Below are positions 1-9,531 of a stretch of 64,000 nt of DNA, piece after piece. Made by a program: the position numbers and the translations under genes. Every line of letters starts with the position of its first letter. The stretch's first letter is position 1. The notes beneath the pieces were generated by a model that had not been told where the DNA came from, made no database searches, and worked only from the letters and a program-made list of their open reading frames with translations. The DNA lies in assembly GCA_030817875.1 (NCBI GenBank), contig JAUSZU010000001.1, positions 2,356,001 to 2,420,000 of the forward strand. Reading direction: 5' to 3'. The stretch is from Flavobacterium sp. W4I14 (lineage in GTDB: Bacteria; Bacteroidota; Bacteroidia; Sphingobacteriales; Sphingobacteriaceae).

Positions 1-156
1 TGGAATGGGGTTACCTCTATTATCTTTTACTTTTCCAGAAATTGAGATTTGAGCGGTTGTTTGTGCAATTGAATTGTTTGATTTACCTAAGGATAGGATT
101 AAAGCAAACAAAAACATTACCGCACACTTAGATGTGGCTAGTAGTTTTCTTTTCAT
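1..156 (-). CDS. SusC/RagA-type TonB-dependent receptor, N-terminal 52 residues only
   Basis: The reading frame starts at the ATG whose complement is at 154-156 and runs off the left edge of the window. The visible part is a signal peptide (MKRKLLATSKCAVMFLFA...) cleaved near SIAQ, followed by the start of a carboxypeptidase-regulatory-like domain (ISGKVKDNRGNPIP), the usual N-terminus of SusC-type outer-membrane transporters. It lies downstream of the glycosidase operon on the same strand, with a 254-base gap that holds a motif shared with the operon promoter. It is therefore probably the transporter of the same locus, with its own promoter. The barrel and plug are outside the window, so the SusC assignment rests on the N-terminus and context. 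Confidence 0.75.
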   Translation of the reverse strand, partial: MKRKLLATSKCAVMFLFALILSLGKSNNSIAQTTAQISISGKVKDNRGNPIP

Positions 157-342
157 TTTTTAGATTTATTTGGTTAGTTAATAATTGAATCGCGAGCAGA
201 ATTCAAGAGAGGTAGTCATCTAAAATATTTTATTAAATATTAATCAGACCTGATGTATAAATTATGCATGGATAAGGATGGATTGGTTACAACAAAGTAA
301 TCATAAAATTCCAGCGGAGTGAGGGGTAATACGGTAATAAGT

Positions 343-366
343 AGGGGCTAAATTGCTACTTTTCGT
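343..366 (-). promoter_or_regulatory. Candidate operator of the hybrid two-component regulator, upstream of the SusC gene
   Basis: On the plus strand the site reads AGGGGCTAAAT followed, after a short gap, by TACTTTTC. Nearly the same arrangement (AGGGGGCTAAAT, gap, TACTTTGC) occurs at 9533-9554, upstream of the first enzyme gene of the locus. A second AGGGG lies 21 bases away at 322-326, and the other site has a second copy 22 bases away. That is about two helical turns and would suit a dimeric AraC-type binding domain. The similarity is visible; that the 9604-13671 regulator binds here is inferred. Confidence 0.4.
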
Positions 367-410
367 TAAAATTTGGCTTTTTAACCCCTATTCTGAAGAT
401 TTTTAAACGT

Positions 411-2252
411 TTAGTCTACGTTTAATTTTTTTATTGTATTTAAGATTGGTTGATCTATTGCCTTTAAAATATTTTGATCTGGTTTAATCAGTTCTAAAAC
501 GGCGATATCATTTTTGCCTTTTTTTAACCATTCTTGAGGGATATATAACGTTTGTTGTGGACCGATTGCCCAATACTTCCCTAAGTTGTGCCCATTAACC
601 CATACTACTCCTTTTCCCCAATCGGTCATGTCTAAATAGGTATCTGCAACGGTCGAAATCTGGAAAGATCCTTTTTGTAATGTTGGCCCGTTTCCGCTCT
701 GTTTTGAAGGGGCAGCCTTAGCAGTATAGCCAGCAATATTATTAAAAGGGAAGCCATACATCGACCAGTTTTTAACCTCGGTACCATCAAAAGTTACCTG
801 TTCGGTAATTCCTTTTTTGTTCTCTAACAAATACTTCCCAAAGTTAACCCTACCCATATTTTCTACAAAAATATCGAGTTGTACTTCGCCTTTCGGGAGT
901 GTTAATGCCAAAGTATTTTGGTTTAACCTACGGTCTAAAATACCTGCCCTTTTCTGGTTAATAAAAACCATCGCATAATCCCGTAGTTGTTTAATCTGAA
1001 GTTCGCCTTTTTTACCTCCCTTAATGGTCGTTCGGTAAAGCACATAGCCATAATCTTGGCTAAGATCCTCGAAAGTTAAAGGTGTGGTATTTTTCACTGC
1101 TTTTGGCAGCGCATTAAACAAAGCCTCTTTACTCCCCAATTTAAAAGGTGCAATTGCGATACTTGGTTTAGCAGCTGGAATTGGCGGTAAACTTTGTCCT
1201 GTTGGAAGATGTTTTTCGATTACACTTCTAAAAGCCTTGAATTTTTCAGTTGCGTTTCCAGCCTCATTTAAAGGCGCATCGTAATCATAGCTACTGGTTT
1301 GTGGCTCATAAGGTGAAATATCTTTATAGTTTGCCCCATTCATAAAATCGCGGGTTGTACCGCCATGGAACATGTACATATTGATTGAAATGCCTGCTGC
1401 TAAAACAGAATCTAACTTTTTGGTGTATTGCGCTGCAGGAACGGTGTGATGAGGTGTTCCCCACCAATCGAACCATGCCGGGTACCACTCAGCTATAAAA
1501 TAAGGGCCTTTTCCATTATGGTTCTCATTTACCAACTGCCTAATTTTTGCCGGATTATCGATTCCGTTTACGGCCGGCAATAGGCCGTCTAAATGTCCAT
1601 CCTTTACATCTGCAGCAGGATCGCAGGTATAAAGCAATCCATCAAAACCTGCTTCGATAAACATTTTTCTGTTGATATCTAAATAATTTTTATCAGCAGC
1701 GTAAGAGCCGTATTCGTTCTCTACCTGTACCATAATAATATTACCACCATGGTTAATCTGCAACGGTGCCAACTGTTTCCCTACTTCAATAATATACTTC
1801 TTATACTCATCTAAATATCGTTTTTCAGTACTTCTCACCACAAGGCCTTTTTCGTTCTGTAGCCAGTAAGGATAACCACCAAACTCCCATTCGGCACAAA
1901 CGTAAGGACTTGGTCTTAAGATAACCCAAAGGCCTTCTTGTTGGGCGATTCTCACAAATTCGGCGATATTATTATTGCCCGAAAAATCGAATTTTCCTTT
2001 TTGTGGTTCGTGCAGATTCCAGAATACGTAAGTGCCAATCGTATTTAGCCCGATTGCTTTGGCCATTTTCATACGTGCCCGCCAGGCCTCTTTTGGTACA
2101 CGGGGATAGTGTAACTCCCCAGAAATTATCTGAAAGGGTTTTTCATCTAATAGAAATGTTGTTTCTCCTAGCTTAAACGTATGTTTAGCTTGCTGGCCAA
2201 AAGCTGATAAGGAGAAACATATCGCCACCAACCATAATAATTTTGCTTTCAT
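411..2252 (-). CDS. Glycoside hydrolase family 35 beta-galactosidase, secreted
   Basis: A 613-residue protein with an N-terminal signal peptide (cleaved near AFGQ) and a GH35 TIM barrel. The family motif FWNLHEPQ is near residue 78. The acid/base Glu is in VENEYG (E180) and the nucleophile Glu in FIAEWYP (E255). C-terminal beta-sandwich domains include WVNGHNLGKYW, typical of GH35 enzymes that remove terminal beta-linked galactose. Length is normal for the family. It is the last gene of a same-strand run of six carbohydrate enzymes, so it probably trims galactose exposed by the neighbours in the periplasm. A truncated GH35 relative lies at 25973-26269. Confidence 0.92.
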   Translation of the reverse strand: MKAKLLWLVAICFSLSAFGQQAKHTFKLGETTFLLDEKPFQIISGELHYPRVPKEAWRARMKMAKAIGLNTIGTYVFWNLHEPQKGKFDFSGNNNIAEFVRIAQQEGLWVILRPSPYVCAEWEFGGYPYWLQNEKGLVVRSTEKRYLDEYKKYIIEVGKQLAPLQINHGGNIIMVQVENEYGSYAADKNYLDINRKMFIEAGFDGLLYTCDPAADVKDGHLDGLLPAVNGIDNPAKIRQLVNENHNGKGPYFIAEWYPAWFDWWGTPHHTVPAAQYTKKLDSVLAAGISINMYMFHGGTTRDFMNGANYKDISPYEPQTSSYDYDAPLNEAGNATEKFKAFRSVIEKHLPTGQSLPPIPAAKPSIAIAPFKLGSKEALFNALPKAVKNTTPLTFEDLSQDYGYVLYRTTIKGGKKGELQIKQLRDYAMVFINQKRAGILDRRLNQNTLALTLPKGEVQLDIFVENMGRVNFGKYLLENKKGITEQVTFDGTEVKNWSMYGFPFNNIAGYTAKAAPSKQSGNGPTLQKGSFQISTVADTYLDMTDWGKGVVWVNGHNLGKYWAIGPQQTLYIPQEWLKKGKNDIAVLELIKPDQNILKAIDQPILNTIKKLNVD

Positions 2253-2358
2253 TTTTTAAAGTTGTTTTAAGATGACCCAAATTTTGGGCAAAAAAAGTCC
2301 CATTTGCGCATTTTTACGCAATTCATCATCTAGATTTATATAAAATTTTATTTTTTCT

Positions 2359-3480
2359 CTACTTTTTAAACACGCTCAGATCCCATTCATCTGCCCAGTT
2401 TATCGAAATTTTATCGTTCTCAAATTTGATCGGCAACCATAAGTAACGGCCATCAATGGCATTTTTCGGTTCCCATTTATCGGCCATAAAAATAAATTCT
2501 CCTTTTTTGCCTGGTGCTGGCAATACATGCGTACTCTGCCCACCATAGGTTAGCTTAGCCCCTTCACCCTGGCATGGATTCCCCATATAAGTCCAAGGAC
2601 CCCAAATAGAGCTTGCTTTGAACCATCTTGCCGGATTTGGCGCCCAGCCTGTACAGCCTGAACCAACCATATAGTAGGTTCCGTTTTTCTTAAACAAAGC
2701 TGGTGCTTCAGTTTGCTGCCCCACATAAATTCTGATAAATTTTCCGGTATGCCCTAAATAATCGGGGGTTAACTCAGCCAAATGCAGTGTAAAATTCTCT
2801 TCAGAAGAGAATACATGATAGGCTTTTCCATCATCGTCTACAAAAACTGTCATATCTCTCGCCATTTGTCCACCAGGTAAATCCCTACAGAAAAAACCAT
2901 CACTTTTATTGGCTGGTTGCTGGCAATTCACCATATCTTTTTCTGCTGTTCCTGCTGCGTAGAAAGGCATTTTCTCTGGATTTGGACGATAACTTTTGAT
3001 AAAAGTATATGGCCCGGTTGGGCGATCGGCCACTGCAACACCCGATCTTGCTGCTGCATAACCTTTGCCTAAAAGTTCTAAGTGAAACCACATTACAAAC
3101 TTTTTGGTTTTCTTGTTGTACACCACTTTTGGACGCTCCAGGATCGAGCCTTTAGCAATATCACTTTTCAAATCTTCGGAAACCGGAAGTGCAATACCTT
3201 CATCTTTCCAATTGTATAAATCTTTTGATGAGTAGCAATGTACGCCTACCTGTGCCGTATTGCCTTTTTCACCTTCAATCTTATGCTCACCAAACCAATA
3301 GTAAATGCCTTTATATTCAACAATACCTCCCCCATGGGCATTAATATGAACACCTTTATCATCCTTCCAAAGTTTACCGGGAGTAAAAGAAGTATATGTT
3401 TGTTGTGCTGAAACATAACTATTTAGCCCTAAACTGAAGGCAATAAATCCTAAAACAAAACTGATTCTCTTATTCATCAT
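2359..3480 (-). CDS. GH43 family enzyme of the exo-beta-1,3-galactanase type (subfamily 24-like)
   Basis: Five-bladed propeller hydrolase of about 373 residues. The open frame extends 25 codons further upstream, but the signal peptide (MMNKRISFVLGFIAF...SAQQ) starts at the ATG pair at 3475-3480, so that start is preferred. The blade-1 sequence is HINAHGGGIVEYKGIYYWFGEH. The usual GH43 base Asp is missing there and AHGGG is present, as in characterised exo-beta-1,3-galactanases, which use a Gln as base. A matching Gln appears late in the protein (TYGGQSTHV), and a candidate acid Glu in TEAPALF. The likely substrate is the beta-1,3-galactan backbone of type II arabinogalactan. The subfamily is assigned from remembered motifs, not a search. 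Confidence 0.8.
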   Translation of the reverse strand: MMNKRISFVLGFIAFSLGLNSYVSAQQTYTSFTPGKLWKDDKGVHINAHGGGIVEYKGIYYWFGEHKIEGEKGNTAQVGVHCYSSKDLYNWKDEGIALPVSEDLKSDIAKGSILERPKVVYNKKTKKFVMWFHLELLGKGYAAARSGVAVADRPTGPYTFIKSYRPNPEKMPFYAAGTAEKDMVNCQQPANKSDGFFCRDLPGGQMARDMTVFVDDDGKAYHVFSSEENFTLHLAELTPDYLGHTGKFIRIYVGQQTEAPALFKKNGTYYMVGSGCTGWAPNPARWFKASSIWGPWTYMGNPCQGEGAKLTYGGQSTHVLPAPGKKGEFIFMADKWEPKNAIDGRYLWLPIKFENDKISINWADEWDLSVFKK

Positions 3481-3555
3481 TTTAATCAAATAATTTTTAA
3501 CGTTACAAAGACGGTAATTTACCCACATCTTTTCAATTGTATAGCTATCTGCCAT

Positions 3556-4803
3556 TTATTTTAAACTGGCACCGTGATCGTTTTCAAAATTCTCTCCACT
3601 CCAGATCTTTTGCGCACTCCATTTCTCTGCTGGGTTGGCCCAAAATGGATCTGCTTCTGGCAAACCTAATGGCAAAAAGATATTTGAAGCAATATACGGG
3701 CTGCCCTGGTTGTTATAAAAATCGCCAAGATTGGGCTGATCGCCATATAGACCTATCGTTAACCAACCATTTTTATAGGTAGTGGCGCTCTCTAGCGTTT
3801 TTTTGATTACGGCGGTTAAAGCGCAACGCACCTGAGCCGGACTTAACTGTTTTGGCAATGCTTTTCTCCAGGCCATATCGGCCAAATGATGAAATGCAGC
3901 ACCACGATAAATGATGGAGCGACCTGTTGCTGGGTAAGTACCATCAGCATTGATTAATCTTTCCTGAATGATGGCATACCGTTCATTGCGCTTCTTAATC
4001 TTCTCGAACATCTCTTTATAACTGTTCGTTTTAGCGCCAATGATATTGACCAAAGTAGCCAGATAAGGGTGGATAACATAACTATTGTAATAATCGAAGG
4101 CAAAGGATGTTCCATCTGTGTACATTCCATCGCCTGTGTACCATTGTTCCATTTGCTGTAGGGCATAATCAACCCGCATTGGATCCCAGCTGTAACCGAA
4201 CTTAGCCAGAAAAGCCTCGTTCATGGCAGAAAAAAGTAACCAGTTAGAAAAAACAGGCTTGAACCTTCTGGTGGTAACGATCGATTTCATCATCAGTTCC
4301 TGGTTCTTCTTATCCAGATTTTCCCAAAGCCAAGGTGCACGTACCAAAGCCAATGCAACATAAGAAGCATCTACCAGTTGTTGCCCACCGATATCGAAAT
4401 TCATAAAATCTTTAGCATTCGAATCTAAAGCATTTTTTAGTCCCTGAATGGCCCACTCCCGGTACTGTTTCCTTAAAGCTACTTCTGCTGTCGAACCTCC
4501 TTCTAACTGCAACCATGGCGCAATACCACTTAAAACCCTGCCCAAAACTTCTACATATTGTACTTTAATGCGGTGTTCTTTATTATCAATATGGATAGAA
4601 GTAACTTTTGGCATCGCAATACGCAGGCTGTCTTTAGCCAGGTTATACAAAACGGGTTTCACCATCTTATCCATCTGTTGCAACCAAAACTGTCGATCGG
4701 TTAAAACCGCATTTTTGGCATTCTTGGTTTTCTTTTGCGCAAATGCAGAACCACCAGCCAAGACGATCAATAAACCCGTAATTAAAATATTTTTAAGTCT
4801 CAT
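3556..4803 (-). CDS. DUF2264 protein, GH154-type candidate beta-glucuronidase
   Basis: Protein of about 415 residues with a signal peptide (MRLKNILITGLLIVL...AFAQ) and one alpha-helical DUF2264 domain (FWLQQMDKMVKPVL, DGMYTDGTSFAFDYYNSYV, LGDFYNNQGSPY). The longer frame to 4854 would add 17 residues ahead of the signal peptide and overlap the upstream stop. The start at 4803 leaves a 16-base gap and is preferred. DUF2264 members of Bacteroides arabinogalactan loci are classified in GH154 as exo-beta-glucuronidases. That function is carried over by family and context. The final residues (GASLK) end just 5' of the GH43 gene, in the same operon. Confidence 0.7.
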   Translation of the reverse strand: MRLKNILITGLLIVLAGGSAFAQKKTKNAKNAVLTDRQFWLQQMDKMVKPVLYNLAKDSLRIAMPKVTSIHIDNKEHRIKVQYVEVLGRVLSGIAPWLQLEGGSTAEVALRKQYREWAIQGLKNALDSNAKDFMNFDIGGQQLVDASYVALALVRAPWLWENLDKKNQELMMKSIVTTRRFKPVFSNWLLFSAMNEAFLAKFGYSWDPMRVDYALQQMEQWYTGDGMYTDGTSFAFDYYNSYVIHPYLATLVNIIGAKTNSYKEMFEKIKKRNERYAIIQERLINADGTYPATGRSIIYRGAAFHHLADMAWRKALPKQLSPAQVRCALTAVIKKTLESATTYKNGWLTIGLYGDQPNLGDFYNNQGSPYIASNIFLPLGLPEADPFWANPAEKWSAQKIWSGENFENDHGASLK

Positions 4804-4819
4804 TTTTTCCTGTAAAAAT

Positions 4820-5953
4820 TTAGTTTTTGTTTGATAAATGACGATACATCTCACATCCAGCCAATAAAAAGGCCCCTACACCAAAATTCGCTGTAGAATT
4901 TACATCAACCACCTGACCTGGAATGGCTTTCTCTCCTATCGGCTGTACATACCCCAGTTTACCGTTAGGTTGTAATGCGGTTTTGGTTAGATATGTCCAT
5001 GCTTTTTGTGCTGCAGGTAAATAGTTTTTTTCTTTTAAATAACCATTGTTTATCCCCCATAACAAACCATAAGTAAAAAAGGCTGTTCCACTGGTTTCTG
5101 GTCCAGGGGCATGTTGCGGATCGAGGATGCTTCTGGTCCAATAACCTTCTGCCTGCTGGCTTTTAACAATTGCTTTGGCCATATTCTGGTATTTGCTTAG
5201 GTATTCATTCCGATGTGGATCGTTAAGAGGAAGATCTTTTAACACTTTCGCTAAACCTGCAAACACCCAACCATCTCCTCTTGCCCAAAAATCTTTTTTG
5301 CCGTTTACACTTTTATGCTTCGGATAAACATATTTGGCATCCCGGTAATAAAGTTTCTCCTTTTTATCGTACATAATGCTATTCGCATAGGTAAAATATT
5401 CGTACAGCTTATCGAGGTATTTTTGGTCTCCACTTACTTTATAAAGTTTGGTCATAACAGGCATTACCATATACAAACCATCGGCCCACCACCAATAATC
5501 GTTATTGGGTGTGCTCATTTCGTATTCCATTACCTCTTTTGCCCTTGCAATTTTATATTCTTCGGGTTTTAAATGGTATAAATCGATATAGGTTTGAAAG
5601 CAGATCTGCCAATCGCCAAACAGCACATGCTCATCTGTTTCGCCATATTTATATTTCCAGCTGGATTTATCAGTTGATTTTGCGCCCATCCATTTGTTAT
5701 AAACGGCCCAATCTTCCGAATATTTACGGTAAGCTTCGTTCTTGGTGATTCCATAAACCTCCATATTTCCGGTATGGTAAGCAGCATGATCCCAAAAAGC
5801 ACGTACATCCGGGTTATTATTGCTTTGCCAATAGGTATTTGCACGATCGATCATTTCGAGCACTTCCTCTTTTGAAGTTGAAGTTTGTGCATTTACAGCT
5901 GTGCTGCTAAAAAACAACAATAAAAAAAGCGTTTGATACAATTTTAAATTCAT
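4820..5953 (-). CDS. Glycoside hydrolase family 105 unsaturated glucuronyl/galacturonyl hydrolase
   Basis: A 377-residue (alpha/alpha)6-barrel protein with a signal peptide (LFLLLFFSSTAVNAQ). The family signatures are WWWADGLYM, with the catalytic Asp near residue 158, then DFWARGDGW and GPETSGTAFFTYGL. GH105 enzymes hydrate and remove the 4,5-unsaturated uronic acid left by polysaccharide lyases. Here the likely source is a rhamnose-glucuronate lyase product, because the neighbours suggest arabinogalactan, but no lyase gene is in the window. Its start codon overlaps the stop of the upstream gene by one base (TAATG), which points to translational coupling. Confidence 0.9.
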   Translation of the reverse strand: MNLKLYQTLFLLLFFSSTAVNAQTSTSKEEVLEMIDRANTYWQSNNNPDVRAFWDHAAYHTGNMEVYGITKNEAYRKYSEDWAVYNKWMGAKSTDKSSWKYKYGETDEHVLFGDWQICFQTYIDLYHLKPEEYKIARAKEVMEYEMSTPNNDYWWWADGLYMVMPVMTKLYKVSGDQKYLDKLYEYFTYANSIMYDKKEKLYYRDAKYVYPKHKSVNGKKDFWARGDGWVFAGLAKVLKDLPLNDPHRNEYLSKYQNMAKAIVKSQQAEGYWTRSILDPQHAPGPETSGTAFFTYGLLWGINNGYLKEKNYLPAAQKAWTYLTKTALQPNGKLGYVQPIGEKAIPGQVVDVNSTANFGVGAFLLAGCEMYRHLSNKN

Positions 5954-8121
5954 TAGTGTATTGGTTTAATGCCGTTTACAGTTGGTATTACAGGTTTAAT
6001 GGTTCCATCAGTATTAAATTCCATTTTATCGATGCAAACTTCACGGTTGTAGCCTGCAGCACTGCCCATTGAGATTCCTTTTGGTCGGGTAAAACGATGG
6101 TAAACCATATACCATTCATCTTTTCCGTTAACTTTGATTACACTGTTATGCCCTGTTCCGTAAATACCTTGTGTTACATCTTTTGCCAGAATCAGATTAT
6201 TTTCCGGAACGGTTATTTTTCCTATAGGCGAATCAGAAAAGCCATAACGTACCCGATAATTTTCGCTCCGTGTATCATCTTCAGACCATAAAAAATAATA
6301 CTTTCCATTACGATAAAAAACTTCGGTACCTTCTCTAAAACCGTTGTTTGGCGTAATAACTTTAATCTCATTGGTATCAATCGAAACCATATCTTCATTT
6401 AATGGTGCAACGGCCATATACCCATTTCCCCAATACAGATAACTTTTATTGGTTTTAGGATCATTAAACACATCAGGATCGATCTCCTGACCGCCTTTTA
6501 TTCCTTTTGGTTTGCTTGAAATCAAAGCCTTACCACTATCTTTGAACGGACCGGCCGGATGATCAGCAACAGCAACTCCAATTTTCTGTGCTGCTGTGAA
6601 ATAATAAAAATACTTATAAGCGCCGTTCACTTTCTTTTCGATAATGGTAGGTGCCCAGGCATTCTTTTTCGCCCAGGAAACATCTTTTTCAAGGTCTAAT
6701 ATTTTACCTTCATCTTTCCAGTTAACGAGATCAGTTGATGAAAAACTTTTAAAATAGGTACCACTCCAGTTGTTAAAACCATCGCTGGTTGGATAGATGT
6801 AATATTTACCTGTTTTATTGGAATATATAATTTCCGGATCTGCGTAATAACCTTTTAAAACTGGATTATTGGCTACAGCAACACTTACTGAATAAGTTTT
6901 AGGTTGTTGATTGGCAATACCTACCTTAATTTTTACAGGGCCTTTAGTAAAATCTAATTTCCCTTTTGGGGCGATACTGATTTGATTAAAGGTATTAAAC
7001 TGCAGATCAAAAGCCTTTATATCTGTCCCATAATTTACAGGCAGATAAAGTTTTTGGTTCACACTATCTAAAACAATATTATTTTGGTTGATTGCCTTAT
7101 TCTGTGCGCTTTGCAAAACAGATTCGACAGTATACCACTGATTGAGCAACCGGTTTAACTCTTGTTGATTAATAGGCAAAATAGTTCCGTGCCTTGGGTG
7201 AAAATCCATGGTAATATCTTGATCCACTACACTAAAATTTGCCAGATCTTTGCTTTTGGTAAACTGATAGCGGCCTTTCATATATACATCGTACATCAGG
7301 ATATATTCGTCGCTATGGTTCAGTTTAAAAACACCAGCTCCTTCCACAGCCTCTTTTGTCTGTTGTAAATATTTATCCTGCTGCACATAACCTGTGGTGA
7401 GCTGATCGGAAACTGCTTTTTTTATGCCATTGCCATTTCCCTCTGTTTTAAAGAATAAATTGTATTTCCCTTTATCGTAAATAATGTCGCCATCGATACA
7501 AGAACCATTGATTGGGCTAAAAAAGAGCTGTTTTGGAGCTGTTTCCAGATCTGTAAAATCTGCGTTGGCGTAGGCATAATAGATTTTATCAGGCTCATCG
7601 CCATGCTTCATCGACCAATAAACCATATATTTTTTGGCAGTTTTGTCGTAAATGGTCTGTGGAGCCCAAACCCGAAGCAGATTTTCGTTATTTGGAAAAC
7701 GTTTTTGAATATTAACAACTGCCGATGCCCAATGGATCAGATCAATTGATTTCAGCAATACCATTGCCCTGTTGGAATTCCAGCCATTGGCCGAAACCAT
7801 ATCGGTAGCCACCATGTAAAAGGTTTTGCCATCTTCGCCACGCAAAATATGTGGATCGCGTATACCACCAGTACTGCTGATTTTTTCGGAAGAAATGACT
7901 GGATTATTATTGTTTAAAGCCTTGTAATGGTAACCATCGGTGCTCACCGCAAAACGGATTGCTTCTTCTGCTTTCGAATTTCCGGTGAAATAGGTAAATA
8001 AATAAGCCGAATTTTCTTTGGATACCTTTGTTTTTTTGCCTTGTGCCTGTACCAGGTTTATTGATACCAAGAACAAAACAGCAAGTAGGGAAAAGTTATA
8101 TTTTATAATGGGAAGTTTCAT
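5953..8121 (-). CDS. Tandem GH43 protein with two five-bladed propeller domains
   Basis: A 722-residue secreted protein (signal peptide ending near LVQAQ) with two complete GH43-like domains. The first (about 40-330) shows IRDPHILRG, CIDGDIIYD and EAVEGAGVF. The second (about 420-715) shows YYADPEIIYS, IDPDVFND and REGTEVFY. Each set supplies the expected Asp base, Asp modulator and Glu acid, so both domains look active. A beta-rich linker of about 90 residues joins them. GH43 covers arabinofuranosidases, xylosidases and galactanases. Arabinose removal from side chains is the best guess from the locus. It is coupled to the following GH105 gene and lies 15 bases after the BNR_4 gene. Confidence 0.88.
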   Translation of the reverse strand: MKLPIIKYNFSLLAVLFLVSINLVQAQGKKTKVSKENSAYLFTYFTGNSKAEEAIRFAVSTDGYHYKALNNNNPVISSEKISSTGGIRDPHILRGEDGKTFYMVATDMVSANGWNSNRAMVLLKSIDLIHWASAVVNIQKRFPNNENLLRVWAPQTIYDKTAKKYMVYWSMKHGDEPDKIYYAYANADFTDLETAPKQLFFSPINGSCIDGDIIYDKGKYNLFFKTEGNGNGIKKAVSDQLTTGYVQQDKYLQQTKEAVEGAGVFKLNHSDEYILMYDVYMKGRYQFTKSKDLANFSVVDQDITMDFHPRHGTILPINQQELNRLLNQWYTVESVLQSAQNKAINQNNIVLDSVNQKLYLPVNYGTDIKAFDLQFNTFNQISIAPKGKLDFTKGPVKIKVGIANQQPKTYSVSVAVANNPVLKGYYADPEIIYSNKTGKYYIYPTSDGFNNWSGTYFKSFSSTDLVNWKDEGKILDLEKDVSWAKKNAWAPTIIEKKVNGAYKYFYYFTAAQKIGVAVADHPAGPFKDSGKALISSKPKGIKGGQEIDPDVFNDPKTNKSYLYWGNGYMAVAPLNEDMVSIDTNEIKVITPNNGFREGTEVFYRNGKYYFLWSEDDTRSENYRVRYGFSDSPIGKITVPENNLILAKDVTQGIYGTGHNSVIKVNGKDEWYMVYHRFTRPKGISMGSAAGYNREVCIDKMEFNTDGTIKPVIPTVNGIKPIH

Positions 8122-8136
8122 TTTAAGGTTAATTTG

Positions 8137-9462
8137 CTATTTATTTTTTGGTTTCCAATCTAGGGTCTGCACTATTGTTGGTGCCTGGTTAGCCTTTCCT
8201 TCTCCATCTACCTGGGTAACATGCTGCAGAAACAGACTCAAAGTTCCTTTGCTTTTCCAAAGTTCGGTATCGTAACTGGGTTCCCAATCGCCAAGGCTTT
8301 TCTGGGTAAGATCTTCAACCTTCCAGTTTCCTAATCCAAGCTCACCGTTCAAAGCAATTGAAACCTTATTACCTCGTTCAGCATCCCTAAACAACAATCC
8401 TGCAGCATAATATTTTCCATTTGGCCAAACGATAATCTGTGGCCGCGAAATTGGAATTTGTTTGGTACCTCCTCCACTTAAACTAAAAGCCGTTTTTCTA
8501 AAATTAAGGTTGCTTACTTCCCAATGGTCGCCTGTTTTAAAAACCAGGTGATATTGTGGTATGATTTCGTTCGTATCACGCCAATAACCAGCAATAAATA
8601 CCTTGCCTTTGGCATCGGCAAACATCGATGTTTGGTTAATCAGCTCGCTTTTTTGCGGAATTTTAAGTGCATATTCTGCATTAGCGGCAGTAATGGGAAG
8701 ACTATATTTATCATTGGTAGATTTTAACCAGGTTAAACCTCCATCAGTTGACTTGGCATAACATAAATCATGGTTACTGGCTACATCAGGGCTTTCGCGC
8801 CACACCCATGATAAATGAATAGTTCCAACCTGATCTAAGGCTACCTGCCAATATGCATTTCGCAGTCCTTCGCCATCAATCATCCCATCCTGTACACGCG
8901 TCCATTTTTTGGTCTTCAAACTATAACGGTTTATCATCAGGTTTCCGTTTCCAGAGCCGCCATCGCGGTAAAAAAATAAGAGATCGCCATTGGCCAGCTT
9001 ATAAAATTCAGGATAACTGACCTTATTTTCCTTTACAGAAAGCATAACTTCTTTATTTCCTAAGCTTAATGAACCTGCAGAAACTGATTTGGCATAGTTT
9101 AGATTGTTATTATGCTGGCCCCAAGCAATATGAAGGAAACCATCACCATCCACCATGATACTAATTGATTTATGAGCATCGGTGGCATCGCCTTTATAGG
9201 GCGTGGTAACTAATATCCAATGGGTTGAGCCAATTTTGCGTTTGGCCAATACTACATTTTGTTCATCATCATAATAAGCAGCATACTGGCTTTCTTTAAA
9301 GCTGATTAAAGAATTTTTACGAAAAATAACAGTATTTACCGAGTTGTTTGCCCAGCCATTACTGGCAATGGTACTCAGTTGTGTTTCTTGTGCAACACTC
9401 ATCAGGTTAATGCCGATGAATGTGCAGATTAGAAATATACTTTTATTTAGGGATTGATACAT
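8137..9462 (-). CDS. BNR_4 repeat propeller protein (GH145 / PL-related fold)
   Basis: A 441-residue protein with a signal peptide (ending near SVAQ) and a seven-bladed propeller of the BNR_4 type. Recognisable blocks are GWANNSVNTVIF, DAHKSISIMVDGDGFLHIAWGQH and LFFYRDGGSGNGNLMINRY. This fold includes GH145 rhamnosidases acting on Rha-alpha-1,4-GlcA of arabinogalactan, several lyases, and members without known activity. No His is visible in residues 26-80, where GH145 enzymes carry their single catalytic His (His48 in the described Bacteroides enzyme). The exact reaction is therefore uncertain. It is the first gene of the enzyme operon, directly behind the candidate operator at 9532-9561. 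Confidence 0.8.
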   Translation of the reverse strand: MYQSLNKSIFLICTFIGINLMSVAQETQLSTIASNGWANNSVNTVIFRKNSLISFKESQYAAYYDDEQNVVLAKRKIGSTHWILVTTPYKGDATDAHKSISIMVDGDGFLHIAWGQHNNNLNYAKSVSAGSLSLGNKEVMLSVKENKVSYPEFYKLANGDLLFFYRDGGSGNGNLMINRYSLKTKKWTRVQDGMIDGEGLRNAYWQVALDQVGTIHLSWVWRESPDVASNHDLCYAKSTDGGLTWLKSTNDKYSLPITAANAEYALKIPQKSELINQTSMFADAKGKVFIAGYWRDTNEIIPQYHLVFKTGDHWEVSNLNFRKTAFSLSGGGTKQIPISRPQIIVWPNGKYYAAGLLFRDAERGNKVSIALNGELGLGNWKVEDLTQKSLGDWEPSYDTELWKSKGTLSLFLQHVTQVDGEGKANQAPTIVQTLDWKPKNK

Positions 9463-9531
9463 TATACGTTTTAGGCTGCTCGGTTGCTTACATTTGGTGA
9501 AGCCGAAGTACCGAAATTTTTAAACTTTATA

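Noticed and set aside
1084..1284. Plus-strand frame inside the GH35 gene
   Set aside because: Antisense shadow of a well-supported gene; the same applies to the other short frames inside long genes.
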